Assembly (NCBI GenBank): GCA_902803155.1
Contig: CADCOU010000378.1
Coordinates: 1-7,974 of the forward strand
DNA from: an uncultured Lachnospiraceae bacterium
GTDB taxonomy: Bacteria; Bacillota; Clostridia; Lachnospirales; Lachnospiraceae
Direction: 5' to 3'
DNA: 7,974 nucleotides
Both the position numbers and the translations under genes were made by a program. The notes below the pieces were generated by a model. The model did not search any database. It was not told where the DNA came from and worked only from the letters and a program-made list of their open reading frames with translations. Below are positions 1 through 7,551 of the stretch, piece by piece (position 1 is the stretch's first letter; every line of letters begins with the position of its first letter).

Positions 1-2088
1 CAGATCGTCGGGAAGATGCAGATCTATGATAAGGAGAAAAATGAATACAGAGCCGTGACATACGGGGACATCACGATCCTCCTCAGAACCGCGAAACAGT
101 GGTCGGATGTTTTCTCAAAGGCGCTCTCCGCACACGGCATTCCGAACAGGGCAGGGGCAAGAACAGGATACTTTGACGCAGTGGAGGTGCGGACCATCCT
201 GGCCTATCTGAACGTACTGGACAATCCCAGACAGGATATCCCTCTGGCGGCTTCCCTGCGGTCTGAGATCGGAAACCTTGATGACAGGGAACTGGCCGTG
301 ATCCGCGCAGAGAGCAGGGACAGTTCCTTCTATGACAGCGTCCTTCACTATATGGAATGCGGGGAGGACGAGACGATCCGCCGCAAGCTGGCTGCTTTTT
401 GGGAGATGACGGCGTCTCTCCGGAGAGATGTGAGCGATACCCCGATCCATATCCTTCTCTGGAAGGTCCTTGATGAGACCGGTTTTGCCGACATCACTGC
501 CGCTTCAGAAGGAGGCAGGCAGAAGAGGGCGAACCTGGATCTCCTGGTGGATAAGGCGATCGAGTATGAGGCGACAAGCTACAGAGGCCTGTTTCATTTT
601 GTGCGCTATATCGAGAAGCTCCGCAAAGGGGAAATGGATATCGGCCCTGCGGAGAGCCTCTCTGCGGGCGGAGATGAAGTCACGATCATGACGATGCACG
701 CAAGCAAGGGACTGGAGTTTCCCGTTACCTTTGTCAGCGGACTGGGGAAGCAGTTCAATCTCCGGGACTCCAGGGACGGACTTGTATTGCACGCTTCGCT
801 GGGAGCCGGCCTTGATTATGTGGACAGGGAACTGCGGATTAAGGTCCCGAACCGGATCAAAGGGGTGCTTTCAGACCGTATCCTGTCCGATTCGCTGGGG
901 GAAGAACTGAGGATCCTCTATGTGGCGATGACACGCGCCGAGCAGAAACTGATCCTGTCGGGGAGTATGGACGACAGGGCCGGCTGGATCAGGAAGGCTG
1001 CGGCAGAACGGGGAGAGGAGAGTGAAAAATACTCTTCGACCTGGGTTCTTAAGACTAAGAACATGCTGGAATGGATCGTGGGCGGTCTGATGCGTCACGG
1101 CGCTGAGAGCAGTTTCTTTGATGACGCGGAGTCGGAGCTGCCTTCCGCAGTGCAGACTGTGATCCGTGATCTTCCGGGAAGGGTCCGGATCATCACCGGT
1201 GACGAGATCATGAGGAACTCTGCCGGGAGCCATATCATCCGGGCGGGGCGTGTTCTGGACCTTACGCAGACGGATCCGGAGAAGACATATGACGCCGGAC
1301 TGGGAGACCGGCTGAAACGGATGCTCGCCATGCGATACCGGTATGAGGACGCCGCCGGGATGCCGGGCAAACTGTCGGTGTCTGAACTGAAAACTGCCGC
1401 ATATGAGGCGGAGATGGAACGTCTGGGGGAAGAAAGAGATTTTGCACGGCTGGAAGATGTGACCGGTCCTGAGGGCAGGGATACGGACGGAGTCGGGACG
1501 GAAGAGATCCCCGTGCCGCGTTTCCTTCAGGAAGAACAGGAGAACGGACTGTCCTCTGCCGCAAGGGGCACGGTGTATCATGAAGTGCTCTCTGCAGCGG
1601 ATTTCTCAGTCGATCCGTATCCCGGCCAGATCGCGGCACAGTTGGAATCAATGGTTAAGTGTGATAAAATCCAGAAGGGCGAAGCTGAGTGCATAGATCC
1701 GGCGAAAATAGAGCGATTCCTGAATACCCCGCTGGCGTCCAGAATGCGGATGGCTGAGAGACGCGGCACGCTCCGGCGGGAACAGCCGTTTGTGATCGGT
1801 GTGCAGGGCGATGAGATCCGGGAAGACTGGAGCAGCGCGGAGACGGTCCTGATCCAGGGGATCATAGATGCATATTTTACGGAAGAGGATCATATTGTTC
1901 TGATCGATTATAAAACTGACCGGGCAGAAGAAGGCGACCAGGAGAGTCTGGTCAGACGCTACCGGAAACAGTTTGAACTGTACAGGGACGCGCTGGAGCG
2001 CCTTCTGGAAAAGCCGGTTTCAGAGGCATGGCTGTATTCGCTCAGTCTCGGTCAGGCCATCCCTGTTCCGCTGGAGCGGGAAGTCTGA
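1..2088 (+). CDS. addA: AddA, ATP-dependent helicase/nuclease subunit A (C-terminal part, 5' truncated by window)
   Basis: AddA is the UvrD-like 3'-5' helicase and one of the two nucleases of the AddAB complex, which processes double-strand breaks for RecA-dependent repair. The frame is open from base 1, so the ATG at 16 is internal; 695 codons remain of a family length near 1200, and the N-terminal Walker A half is lost upstream. Visible landmarks are the DITILLR segment (about 70-90), the GYFDAVEV and NPRQDIPLA stretch (about 169-246), helicase motif V with HASKGLEFP (697-723) and motif VI with ILYVAMTRAEQKL (913-951). The RecB-type nuclease domain follows: GTVYHE (His at 1579-1581), QGIIDAYF (Asp at 1867-1869), LIDYKTD (Asp at 1906-1908, Lys at 1912-1914) and YRKQFELY (from about 1960). 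All expected nuclease residues are present, so the visible part looks intact. AddB would be expected upstream, outside the window. Confidence 0.97.
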   Translation, partial: QIVGKMQIYDKEKNEYRAVTYGDITILLRTAKQWSDVFSKALSAHGIPNRAGARTGYFDAVEVRTILAYLNVLDNPRQDIPLAASLRSEIGNLDDRELAVIRAESRDSSFYDSVLHYMECGEDETIRRKLAAFWEMTASLRRDVSDTPIHILLWKVLDETGFADITAASEGGRQKRANLDLLVDKAIEYEATSYRGLFHFVRYIEKLRKGEMDIGPAESLSAGGDEVTIMTMHASKGLEFPVTFVSGLGKQFNLRDSRDGLVLHASLGAGLDYVDRELRIKVPNRIKGVLSDRILSDSLGEELRILYVAMTRAEQKLILSGSMDDRAGWIRKAAAERGEESEKYSSTWVLKTKNMLEWIVGGLMRHGAESSFFDDAESELPSAVQTVIRDLPGRVRIITGDEIMRNSAGSHIIRAGRVLDLTQTDPEKTYDAGLGDRLKRMLAMRYRYEDAAGMPGKLSVSELKTAAYEAEMERLGEERDFARLEDVTGPEGRDTDGVGTEEIPVPRFLQEEQENGLSSAARGTVYHEVLSAADFSVDPYPGQIAAQLESMVKCDKIQKGEAECIDPAKIERFLNTPLASRMRMAERRGTLRREQPFVIGVQGDEIREDWSSAETVLIQGIIDAYFTEEDHIVLIDYKTDRAEEGDQESLVRRYRKQFELYRDALERLLEKPVSEAWLYSLSLGQAIPVPLEREV

Positions 2089-2103
2089 GCGGAGTAATAT
2101 AGT

Positions 2104-2147
2104 CACAGACGAAAGCTGTGCGGGACGTCAGAGGAATCTGAGACAGC
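2104..2147 (+). other. Two small overlapping hairpins in the addA-yfhO gap
   Basis: CACAG (2104-2108) can pair with CTGTG (2116-2120), and TCAGA (2128-2132) with TCTGA (2137-2141) around a GGAA tetraloop. GCTGT (2115-2119) can instead pair with ACAGC (2143-2147), which would exclude the first hairpin and enclose the second. No run of T follows either stem, so these are not convincing intrinsic terminators. They may be chance or a weak leader structure. I only see the pairing potential; any function is unproven. Confidence 0.25.
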
Positions 2148-2168
2148 GCGGTATAGTATAAATATATA
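2140..2168 (+). promoter_or_regulatory. Candidate sigma-A type promoter for the yfhO-murB-rapZ-whiA unit
   Basis: An AT-rich block (about 2151-2187) stands out in otherwise GC-richer sequence directly upstream of the YfhO start. A possible -35 GAGACA (2140-2145, 4 of 6 to TTGACA) lies 17 bases from TATATA (2163-2168). Better single matches to the -10 box, TATAGT (2152-2157), TATAAA (2157-2162) and TATAAC (2165-2170), have poorer -35 partners. The region is therefore likely to hold a promoter, but the exact elements cannot be fixed by eye. Confidence 0.35.
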
Positions 2169-2205
2169 ACAGATAAAGAATAGTAAAGGTAACTCATCAG
2201 GTATC

Positions 2206-5200
2206 ATGCAGGCGAAGAAGAAACACACGGGTGCAATCTATTTCTGGATCGGATTTCTGATCCCGACTTTACTGACAGCAATCGGCTTTGTTCTGATCGG
2301 CGTATGGCCGTCAGGCGACGGGACGGTCCTGATCATTGATTCCCTCCATCAGTATCTTCCGTTCTATACGGATTTCCATGAGAAACTGAGATCCGGCGGA
2401 AGCCTGCTGTACTCTTTTTCCGCAGGCCTGGGCTACAACTTCTGGGCAACCTATGCGTACTATCTGGCAAGCCCGTTTAACTTTCTGATCGCACTGGTCC
2501 CGACTGCCAACGTCTGTGATTTCATGGATCTGATGATACTTCTGAAGATCGGACTGTGCGGGGGAACGTTCTCCTGGTACATGCATCACCGCAATACGAG
2601 GGCATTTGCCCTTCCGGTTGCTTTCGGCACGATGTTTGCACTGAGCAATTTCATCATCGGGTATTATTTCAACCTGATGTGGCTGGACTCTGTCGCGATG
2701 CTGCCGCTGATCTGCTGCGGGATTGAGATGATATGCGGAATCGGCGCCAACAGACGCCTCTCGGACAATTCTGACGGCAGGATGTATGGCCTGGCTCTCT
2801 GTTATGGGATCTGGTGCAATTACTACATCGGATTCATGCTCTGCATTTTCGCAGTGCTGTATTACGCGGTCTGTGCTGTTATTGCAGGGAGATGCAGACC
2901 GGTACTGTTTCTGAAAAGGACGCTCCGCTTTGGCTGGTATTCCCTGCTCGGCGGAGGGATCGGGACGCTGGTGCTGCTGCCGGCATACCGTGCCCTGAAG
3001 ATATCGGAATCCATGCAGAGCAATCAGTTCCCGAAGAAGTTTGATTTTTATGACAGCTTCATGGATATGATGCTGACTCATTTTGCGGGGATAAAACCGA
3101 TCAATATCGCCAGTACTCAGGTTGGCCTGAATGCGTACTGCGGGGTATCGGTCCTGATCCTGGTGCTGCTCTTTATGCTCGAAAGCAGGATTGCGTTCAG
3201 GGAGAGGATCGCGAGGCTTGCCCTTGCGGGACTGCTCCTCCTGAGTTTCTCGCTGAGGCCGCTGAATTATATCTGGCACGGATTTCACCAGCAGAACGGC
3301 CTCCCGAACCGGTTCGCATTTATCTACATCGGAATCGTACTGGCCATGTCGTATGATTCCCTGCGGGATCTGAAGAGAATGCCTGTCTGGAAAGTGCTCT
3401 TTGCGGGGGTGCTCCCGGCCGCGGAGGCGCTTGTCCTGTTTATCGGGAACTACGGGAAGGATTATGAGGATAAAGAGTATCCCGCATATGTATACCTGAT
3501 CACGATCGGACTGATGTGTGCGTACCTCACGCTGCTCCTGGCAGTCAGACTGACCGGGATCAGCAGGAGGACCGCTGCCTTTCTGATTGCGGCACTCTGC
3601 ACCGCAGAGGCCGGGGCAAGTGCGGTATACGGCATCATCTGCAATGATTCCGTGATCCGCTCCTCGTACCTGAACGACCAGAAGTCCTATAAGGAGCTGA
3701 TGGGGCAGATTGATGACGGGGACTGGTACCGGTCTGAGGTGGACGCACAGCGCATGCGAAATGTCACGCTGTTCTGCGGGGGCAATTCCGTTGTGATGTT
3801 CAACTCTACCATGCAGCAGTCCGTCACGAAATTCTGTGATGCGATCGGTATGGAAGCGAGAACCAACAAAAACGGATATATCGGCGTTACGAAACTTATG
3901 AACGACGTGTTCGGGATACGTTATGTTCTGAGCGCAAACGGAACCGGCAGTACACTGTACGGATTCCCTGAAGTTCTGTCCGACAGCAATCTGACAGTTT
4001 ACCGGAATGAGGATGCGCTGCCGCTCGGATTCCTTGTGAACGAGTCGATACTCGGATGGAACACATCGGAAGGGACTCCCATCGAGGTTCAGGATCAGTT
4101 TATTTCCCTTGCGACCGGGCACGACGGGATCTATACGATGGACCGGTATGTGGATCTTGAGAGCGGAACCGAGAACGGTGTCCTTATACCGGAGAACAAG
4201 CAGGTATATATCTATCTGCCGAATCGTGTCAAGGAACTCAGACTGAATACGCCGGAGTATTCCAAGACATACAGTACCTATACGGATCACCTCTATGATG
4301 TCGAAGCATGTGACGGGAACAATGAGGCTTCTTTCACAGCCACGCTGAACGGAACCTCCGCGCAGAAAGCGGTTATTTACACCTGTCCGGATACTCTGGA
4401 GAAAGAAGTAAGAGATGAACTCGCCAGAGTACCGCTTGAGAATATCACGGCAAAGGGGAGCAGGCTGTCAGGAACGATTGAGGCGGACCGCGAAGGCGAA
4501 CTGCTGATCACGATCCCGTACGACAGGAACTGGACATGCCGGGTGGACGGCGTGAAAACAGAAGCAGACTGCATCGGAGGGGCGCTGATGGGCATCCCGC
4601 TGACAGAAGGATTGCATACGATCTCGATGAACTATATGCCTGACGGACTGAGAACAGGAATACCGGTCAGCATGATCTGCGCAGTGCTGATGGCGCTTTC
4701 CTGCATGATGACCGGAAGACGCAGGAAGAAGGAGATGGAATTGGGGAGAACAGGAATCGTAAATAATGAGGTGATCGATGCGATCATCGATATCGCGGGA
4801 GAAGACTGCGTTCTGGAAAAGGAACCGATGAAGAAGCATACTACCTTCAGGATCGGAGGACCTGCCGACCTCTTTGTGAGTCCGGACAGTGAGAAGAGCC
4901 TGATCGAAACAGTTCTTTTCTGCAGGAAGATGAAGGTTCCGTTCTATATTACAGGAAACGGAAGCAATCTGCTGATCGCAGATGACGGATATCGCGGCGT
5001 GATTATCCAGGTCGGCCGCAGCCTTTCGGAGATTACGGTGATCGGAGAGCAGATCTATGCGCAGGCAGGAGCTCTTCTGTCGACCGTTGCTCACAGGGCT
5101 CTTGACGCTTCTTTGACGGGTATGGAACCGCAGTCCGGGATCCCGGGAACACTGGGGGGAGCACTTGCCATGAACGCCGGTGCATACGGCGGAGAGATGA

Positions 5201-5667
5201 AGGATATCACCTCGGAGGTGAAGGTCCTGACCGCAGACGGAGAAATCTGTACGTTCACAGCTGAGGATATGCAGTTTGGATACCGGACCAGCAGAGTGCA
5301 GAAGGAAAATCTGATTGTACTCTCGGCGACACTGAAACTGGAAGAAGGCGATCACGAAAAAATCCTGGAGACCATGCAGGATCTCAGCCGGAGAAGGCAG
5401 GAAAAACAGCCTCTGGATCTTCCGAGTGCGGGTTCCACTTTCAAGCGGCCGGAAGGACACTTTGCCGGGGCGCTGATCGACGAGGCAGGTCTTCGCGGAT
5501 ACCGCGTCGGCGGCGCGCAGGTCTCGGAGAAGCATTGCGGTTTTGTGGTGAATAAGGGGAATGCGACTGCTGCTGATGTGCGGCAGCTGATTGAAAATGT
5601 ACAGGAAATCGTATATGAGGATTCCGGAGTGCGTCTGGAGCCTGAAGTAAGGATGATCGGTTTCTGA
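2206..5667 (+). CDS. murB: YfhO-family membrane protein fused in frame to MurB (UDP-N-acetylmuramate dehydrogenase)
   Basis: One open frame of 1153 codons. Residues 1-843 match the YfhO family: a first membrane helix (about 11-33), the loop with D45 and Q49-Y50 (DSLHQY), YYLASPFN (85-92), WLD (159-161), the HGFHQQNGLPNRFAF segment (358-372), about a dozen helices up to residue 478, a long presumably extracytoplasmic region (about 479-815) and a last helix (about 817-836) followed by RRRKK. In B. subtilis YfhO is needed for glycosylation of lipoteichoic acid; the fold resembles GT-C glycosyltransferases. Residues 844-1153 are a full MurB (described separately). Basic residues after the last helix put MurB in the cytoplasm, where it must work. 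An in-frame TAA at 2167-2169 blocks extension upstream. The ribosome site is weak: AAAGG at 2185-2189 is far, CAGG at 2199-2201 close. Both halves look complete; whether one polypeptide is made is open. Confidence 0.9.
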   Translation: MQAKKKHTGAIYFWIGFLIPTLLTAIGFVLIGVWPSGDGTVLIIDSLHQYLPFYTDFHEKLRSGGSLLYSFSAGLGYNFWATYAYYLASPFNFLIALVPTANVCDFMDLMILLKIGLCGGTFSWYMHHRNTRAFALPVAFGTMFALSNFIIGYYFNLMWLDSVAMLPLICCGIEMICGIGANRRLSDNSDGRMYGLALCYGIWCNYYIGFMLCIFAVLYYAVCAVIAGRCRPVLFLKRTLRFGWYSLLGGGIGTLVLLPAYRALKISESMQSNQFPKKFDFYDSFMDMMLTHFAGIKPINIASTQVGLNAYCGVSVLILVLLFMLESRIAFRERIARLALAGLLLLSFSLRPLNYIWHGFHQQNGLPNRFAFIYIGIVLAMSYDSLRDLKRMPVWKVLFAGVLPAAEALVLFIGNYGKDYEDKEYPAYVYLITIGLMCAYLTLLLAVRLTGISRRTAAFLIAALCTAEAGASAVYGIICNDSVIRSSYLNDQKSYKELMGQIDDGDWYRSEVDAQRMRNVTLFCGGNSVVMFNSTMQQSVTKFCDAIGMEARTNKNGYIGVTKLMNDVFGIRYVLSANGTGSTLYGFPEVLSDSNLTVYRNEDALPLGFLVNESILGWNTSEGTPIEVQDQFISLATGHDGIYTMDRYVDLESGTENGVLIPENKQVYIYLPNRVKELRLNTPEYSKTYSTYTDHLYDVEACDGNNEASFTATLNGTSAQKAVIYTCPDTLEKEVRDELARVPLENITAKGSRLSGTIEADREGELLITIPYDRNWTCRVDGVKTEADCIGGALMGIPLTEGLHTISMNYMPDGLRTGIPVSMICAVLMALSCMMTGRRRKKEMELGRTGIVNNEVIDAIIDIAGEDCVLEKEPMKKHTTFRIGGPADLFVSPDSEKSLIETVLFCRKMKVPFYITGNGSNLLIADDGYRGVIIQVGRSLSEITVIGEQIYAQAGALLSTVAHRALDASLTGMEPQSGIPGTLGGALAMNAGAYGGEMKDITSEVKVLTADGEICTFTAEDMQFGYRTSRVQKENLIVLSATLKLEEGDHEKILETMQDLSRRRQEKQPLDLPSAGSTFKRPEGHFAGALIDEAGLRGYRVGGAQVSEKHCGFVVNKGNATAADVRQLIENVQEIVYEDSGVRLEPEVRMIGF
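4723..4743 (+). promoter_or_regulatory. Internal ribosome binding site and alternative starts at the YfhO/MurB junction
   Basis: AGGAAG (4723-4728) lies 6 bases before an in-frame ATG (4735-4737), and AAGGAG (4729-4734) lies 6 bases before an in-frame TTG (4741-4743). Both are well-placed Shine-Dalgarno and start pairs, better than the one in front of the YfhO start itself. The codons also encode the basic tail after the last membrane helix (Arg/Lys-rich), so part of the purine bias could come from protein sequence. The position agrees with the usual MurB N-terminus, about 30-40 residues before the TTFRIGGPAD motif. Confidence 0.5.
4735..5667 (+). CDS. murB: MurB moiety, possibly also translated separately (UDP-N-acetylenolpyruvoylglucosamine reductase)
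   Basis: MurB is the cytoplasmic FAD enzyme that reduces UDP-GlcNAc-enolpyruvate with NADPH to UDP-MurNAc, the second committed step of peptidoglycan precursor synthesis. From the ATG at 4735 it would be 310 residues, the usual size. In fusion numbering the FAD-binding part shows TTFRIGGPADLF, GNGSNLL (917-923) and SGIPGTLGGALAMNAGAYGG (977-996). The C-terminal part has GYRTSR with R1027, PSAGSTFKRP with S1077 (the expected proton-donor serine), VSEKHCGFVVN, and LEPEVRMIGF with E1147 (the expected catalytic Glu). The short architecture fits the type II enzymes of Gram-positives. Start choice is uncertain: ATG 4735, TTG 4741 and GTG 4771 are all in frame; ATG 4735 is preferred for its codon and Shine-Dalgarno spacing. 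This entry lies inside the fused frame; the function is certain, the separate start is not. Confidence 0.6.
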   Translation: MELGRTGIVNNEVIDAIIDIAGEDCVLEKEPMKKHTTFRIGGPADLFVSPDSEKSLIETVLFCRKMKVPFYITGNGSNLLIADDGYRGVIIQVGRSLSEITVIGEQIYAQAGALLSTVAHRALDASLTGMEPQSGIPGTLGGALAMNAGAYGGEMKDITSEVKVLTADGEICTFTAEDMQFGYRTSRVQKENLIVLSATLKLEEGDHEKILETMQDLSRRRQEKQPLDLPSAGSTFKRPEGHFAGALIDEAGLRGYRVGGAQVSEKHCGFVVNKGNATAADVRQLIENVQEIVYEDSGVRLEPEVRMIGF

Positions 5668-5720
5668 AAGAATCCGGAACCCGCAGGAGCGTGGGCGGAT
5701 GAAACAGACGGGGGACCTTT

Positions 5721-6575
5721 ATGAGATTTGTCATCGTGACAGGAATGTCCGGATCAGGGAAAACACATGCGCTGAAGATGCTCGAAGATCTGGGGTATTT
5801 TTGTGTAGATAACCTTCCTCTCGAACTGGTGGGCAAATTCGCGGAACTTGCGGGCAGTTCCGCCCAGGAATACAGCAAGGTCGCTCTGGGACTGGATGTC
5901 CGCAGCCTCTATAAAGGCAGGAGCAGTGTGGATGATTTCCTGGAGATTATGGATGAATATCCGCATGAAATTCTGTTTCTGGACTGCGCGGAGAGAACAC
6001 TGGTCAGGCGTTATAAAGCATCGCGCCGCATGCATCCGCTTGCGAAGAACGGCAGGATAGAAGACGGAATTGCCCTGGAGAGGGAATATCTGAAGGCGCT
6101 GAGAGAATGCGCGGATTATGTGGTGGATACAAGTGATCTGCTGACAAGACAGCTCCAGGAGGAACTCTCCCGGCTTTTCGCGACGGACGCGGAAGAAGGC
6201 AATCTGTTTCTCTCAATTCTGTCTTTCGGGTATAAGTACGGCATCCCTTCCGATGCCGATCTCGTATTCGATGTACGATTCCTTCCAAACCCGTTCTATG
6301 TGGACGAGCTGAAGCATAAGACCGGGAACGAAAAGGAAGTGCAGGATTATGTCTGCCAGACGGGAGAGGCGGATGATTTTCTGCACAGGGCGGAAGATCT
6401 CCTGGATTATCTGCTCCCGAGATATGTGGCAGAAGGGAAACGCCAGCTGATGGTCTGCGTGGGATGTACCGGTGGCAGGCATCGGTCAGTCACGATGGCG
6501 AACAGACTGGCCGACTATTACAGTGAGAGTTCCTGGCCGGTTTCCGTTCTGCACCGGGATATAACAAGAACATAG
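5721..6575 (+). CDS. rapZ: RapZ/YvcJ family nucleotide-binding RNase adapter protein
   Basis: At 284 residues this is the standard family length. The N-terminal P-loop domain has Walker A GMSGSGKT (residues 8-15), VDNLPLEL shortly after, a Walker B-like ILFLDC (84-89) and the family signature RRYKASRRMHPL (96-107). The C-terminal domain has FGYKYGIP, DADLVFDVRFLPNP (178-191) and GCTGGRHRSV (248-257), the region that in E. coli RapZ contributes to metabolite and RNA binding. E. coli RapZ presents sRNA GlmZ to RNase E and so controls glucosamine-6-phosphate synthase; in B. subtilis YvcJ hydrolyses nucleotides and affects competence, and an RNA role there is unproven. The start is set by the conserved MRFVIVTGMSG N-terminus and by GGGGGA (5710-5715) 5 bases upstream. 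It lies 53 bases after murB, with no terminator, which suits a shared transcript and a cell-wall precursor theme. Confidence 0.97.
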   Translation: MRFVIVTGMSGSGKTHALKMLEDLGYFCVDNLPLELVGKFAELAGSSAQEYSKVALGLDVRSLYKGRSSVDDFLEIMDEYPHEILFLDCAERTLVRRYKASRRMHPLAKNGRIEDGIALEREYLKALRECADYVVDTSDLLTRQLQEELSRLFATDAEEGNLFLSILSFGYKYGIPSDADLVFDVRFLPNPFYVDELKHKTGNEKEVQDYVCQTGEADDFLHRAEDLLDYLLPRYVAEGKRQLMVCVGCTGGRHRSVTMANRLADYYSESSWPVSVLHRDITRT

Positions 6576-6584
6576 GAGAAGCCG

Positions 6585-7538
6585 ATGTCATTTTCATCCG
6601 AGGTAAAAGAGGAATTGTCCCGCCAGACAGACAGTGCAAGACATTGCAGGATCGCGTTCCTGACGGCGCTGTTTCACATGGCTCCGGTACTGACGGAAGA
6701 TACCATCGGTATCCGGACAGATATCGGGAATGCGGCAAATGCATTCGCGGCGGTCCTCAAGAAGGTCGTTTCCGCACCGGTCCGTGAAGAGCGGAGACCG
6801 CGGGGGAAATCCTGCGAGGTCACGATCACGGTGTCCGGGAAGGATGAGGTCCGCAGCCTCTTGGAAGCCATGAAATTCGGCACGACTCCGAATAGTCCGA
6901 TGCAGTCTGAAACAGAGATCCGTGCAACCCTTCCGTCAAGGCTCATTTTACAGAAGACATGCTGCAGAAAAGCATATCTGAGGGGCGTATTCCTGATGAC
7001 CGGATCGGTGAGTGATCCGTCCAAGAGTTATCACCTGGAGATCGTGTTCCAGCGGGAAGAAGACGCCCGGATGGTGGTATCGCTGATGGAATCGCTTGGA
7101 TTCGGGGCGAAAGTCTCCACCCGAAAGGGAAGGTTTGTCGTTTATCTCAAGGAAAGCGAACAGATTTCTGATGTTCTTGGTGCGATGGGGGCGACAGGAA
7201 GCCTGATGAAACTGGAGAACAAGAGGATCCTCAGGGACATTGCCGGAAAGATCAACCGTCAGGTCAATTTTGAATCGGCGAATCTGAGAAAGACGGGCGT
7301 CACATCAAAACGACAGACGGAAGATATTGAATTCATAGAAAAAACAATAGGTCTGAGTTCGCTCTCAGCGAGTCTCCGGCAGGCAGCGCAGCTCAGAATA
7401 AGTATGCCGGATGCAAGCCTTCAGGAACTCTCAGATGCTTCTGAGCCGCATGTCGGAAAGAGCGGGATCAATCACCGCCTGAAAAGGCTGGAAATAATGG
7501 CGGATGAACTCCGCCGCGGTAACAGAGAAAACATGTAA
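6585..7538 (+). CDS. whiA: WhiA, DNA-binding protein of the sporulation/division regulator family
   Basis: WhiA has a degenerate LAGLIDADG homing-endonuclease-like N-terminal domain joined to a C-terminal helix-turn-helix. It is a transcription factor for sporulation septation in Streptomyces and influences cell division and chromosome segregation in B. subtilis. The 317 residues are typical. Landmarks are MSFSSEVKEEL at the N-terminus, CRKAYLRGVFLMTGSVSDP (127-145), the linker with NRQVNFESAN (224-233) and the HTH region (about 257-310), ending with KSGINHRLKRL (292-302). A strong AGGAGAA (6574-6580) overlaps the rapZ stop codon and sits 4 bases before the ATG; only 9 bases separate the genes, so translation is probably coupled to rapZ. 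In many Firmicutes yvcK lies between these two genes; it is not here. Confidence 0.97.
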   Translation: MSFSSEVKEELSRQTDSARHCRIAFLTALFHMAPVLTEDTIGIRTDIGNAANAFAAVLKKVVSAPVREERRPRGKSCEVTITVSGKDEVRSLLEAMKFGTTPNSPMQSETEIRATLPSRLILQKTCCRKAYLRGVFLMTGSVSDPSKSYHLEIVFQREEDARMVVSLMESLGFGAKVSTRKGRFVVYLKESEQISDVLGAMGATGSLMKLENKRILRDIAGKINRQVNFESANLRKTGVTSKRQTEDIEFIEKTIGLSSLSASLRQAAQLRISMPDASLQELSDASEPHVGKSGINHRLKRLEIMADELRRGNRENM

Positions 7539-7551
7539 CGGAGATAACCGG

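Noticed and set aside
16..2088. ATG at 16 as the true addA start
   Set aside because: The frame is open through base 1 and the protein lacks the N-terminal helicase half, so the gene must begin upstream of the window.
2311..4290. Long minus-strand open frame of 659 codons opposite the YfhO part
   Set aside because: It mirrors the codon bias of the real gene, has a low-complexity His/Arg/Gln-rich composition, no recognisable domain, and the plus strand carries clear family motifs.
4468..5535. Minus-strand open frame of 355 codons opposite the YfhO/MurB junction and MurB
   Set aside because: It is antisense to conserved MurB motifs, with Cys/His/Arg-rich composition and no domain, so I read it as a shadow.
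5680..5695. Hairpin CCCGC-AGGA-GCGTGGG between murB and rapZ as a terminator
   Set aside because: The stem is five pairs with a bulged T and no T run follows, so it does not look like an intrinsic terminator.
5699..5812. Short frame from ATG 5699 with AGGAG (5685-5689) in front, overlapping the rapZ start in another frame
   Set aside because: The roughly 37-residue product is highly charged and follows the rapZ coding bases out of frame. The Shine-Dalgarno match is real, but nothing else supports a peptide. A translated upstream frame remains a remote option.
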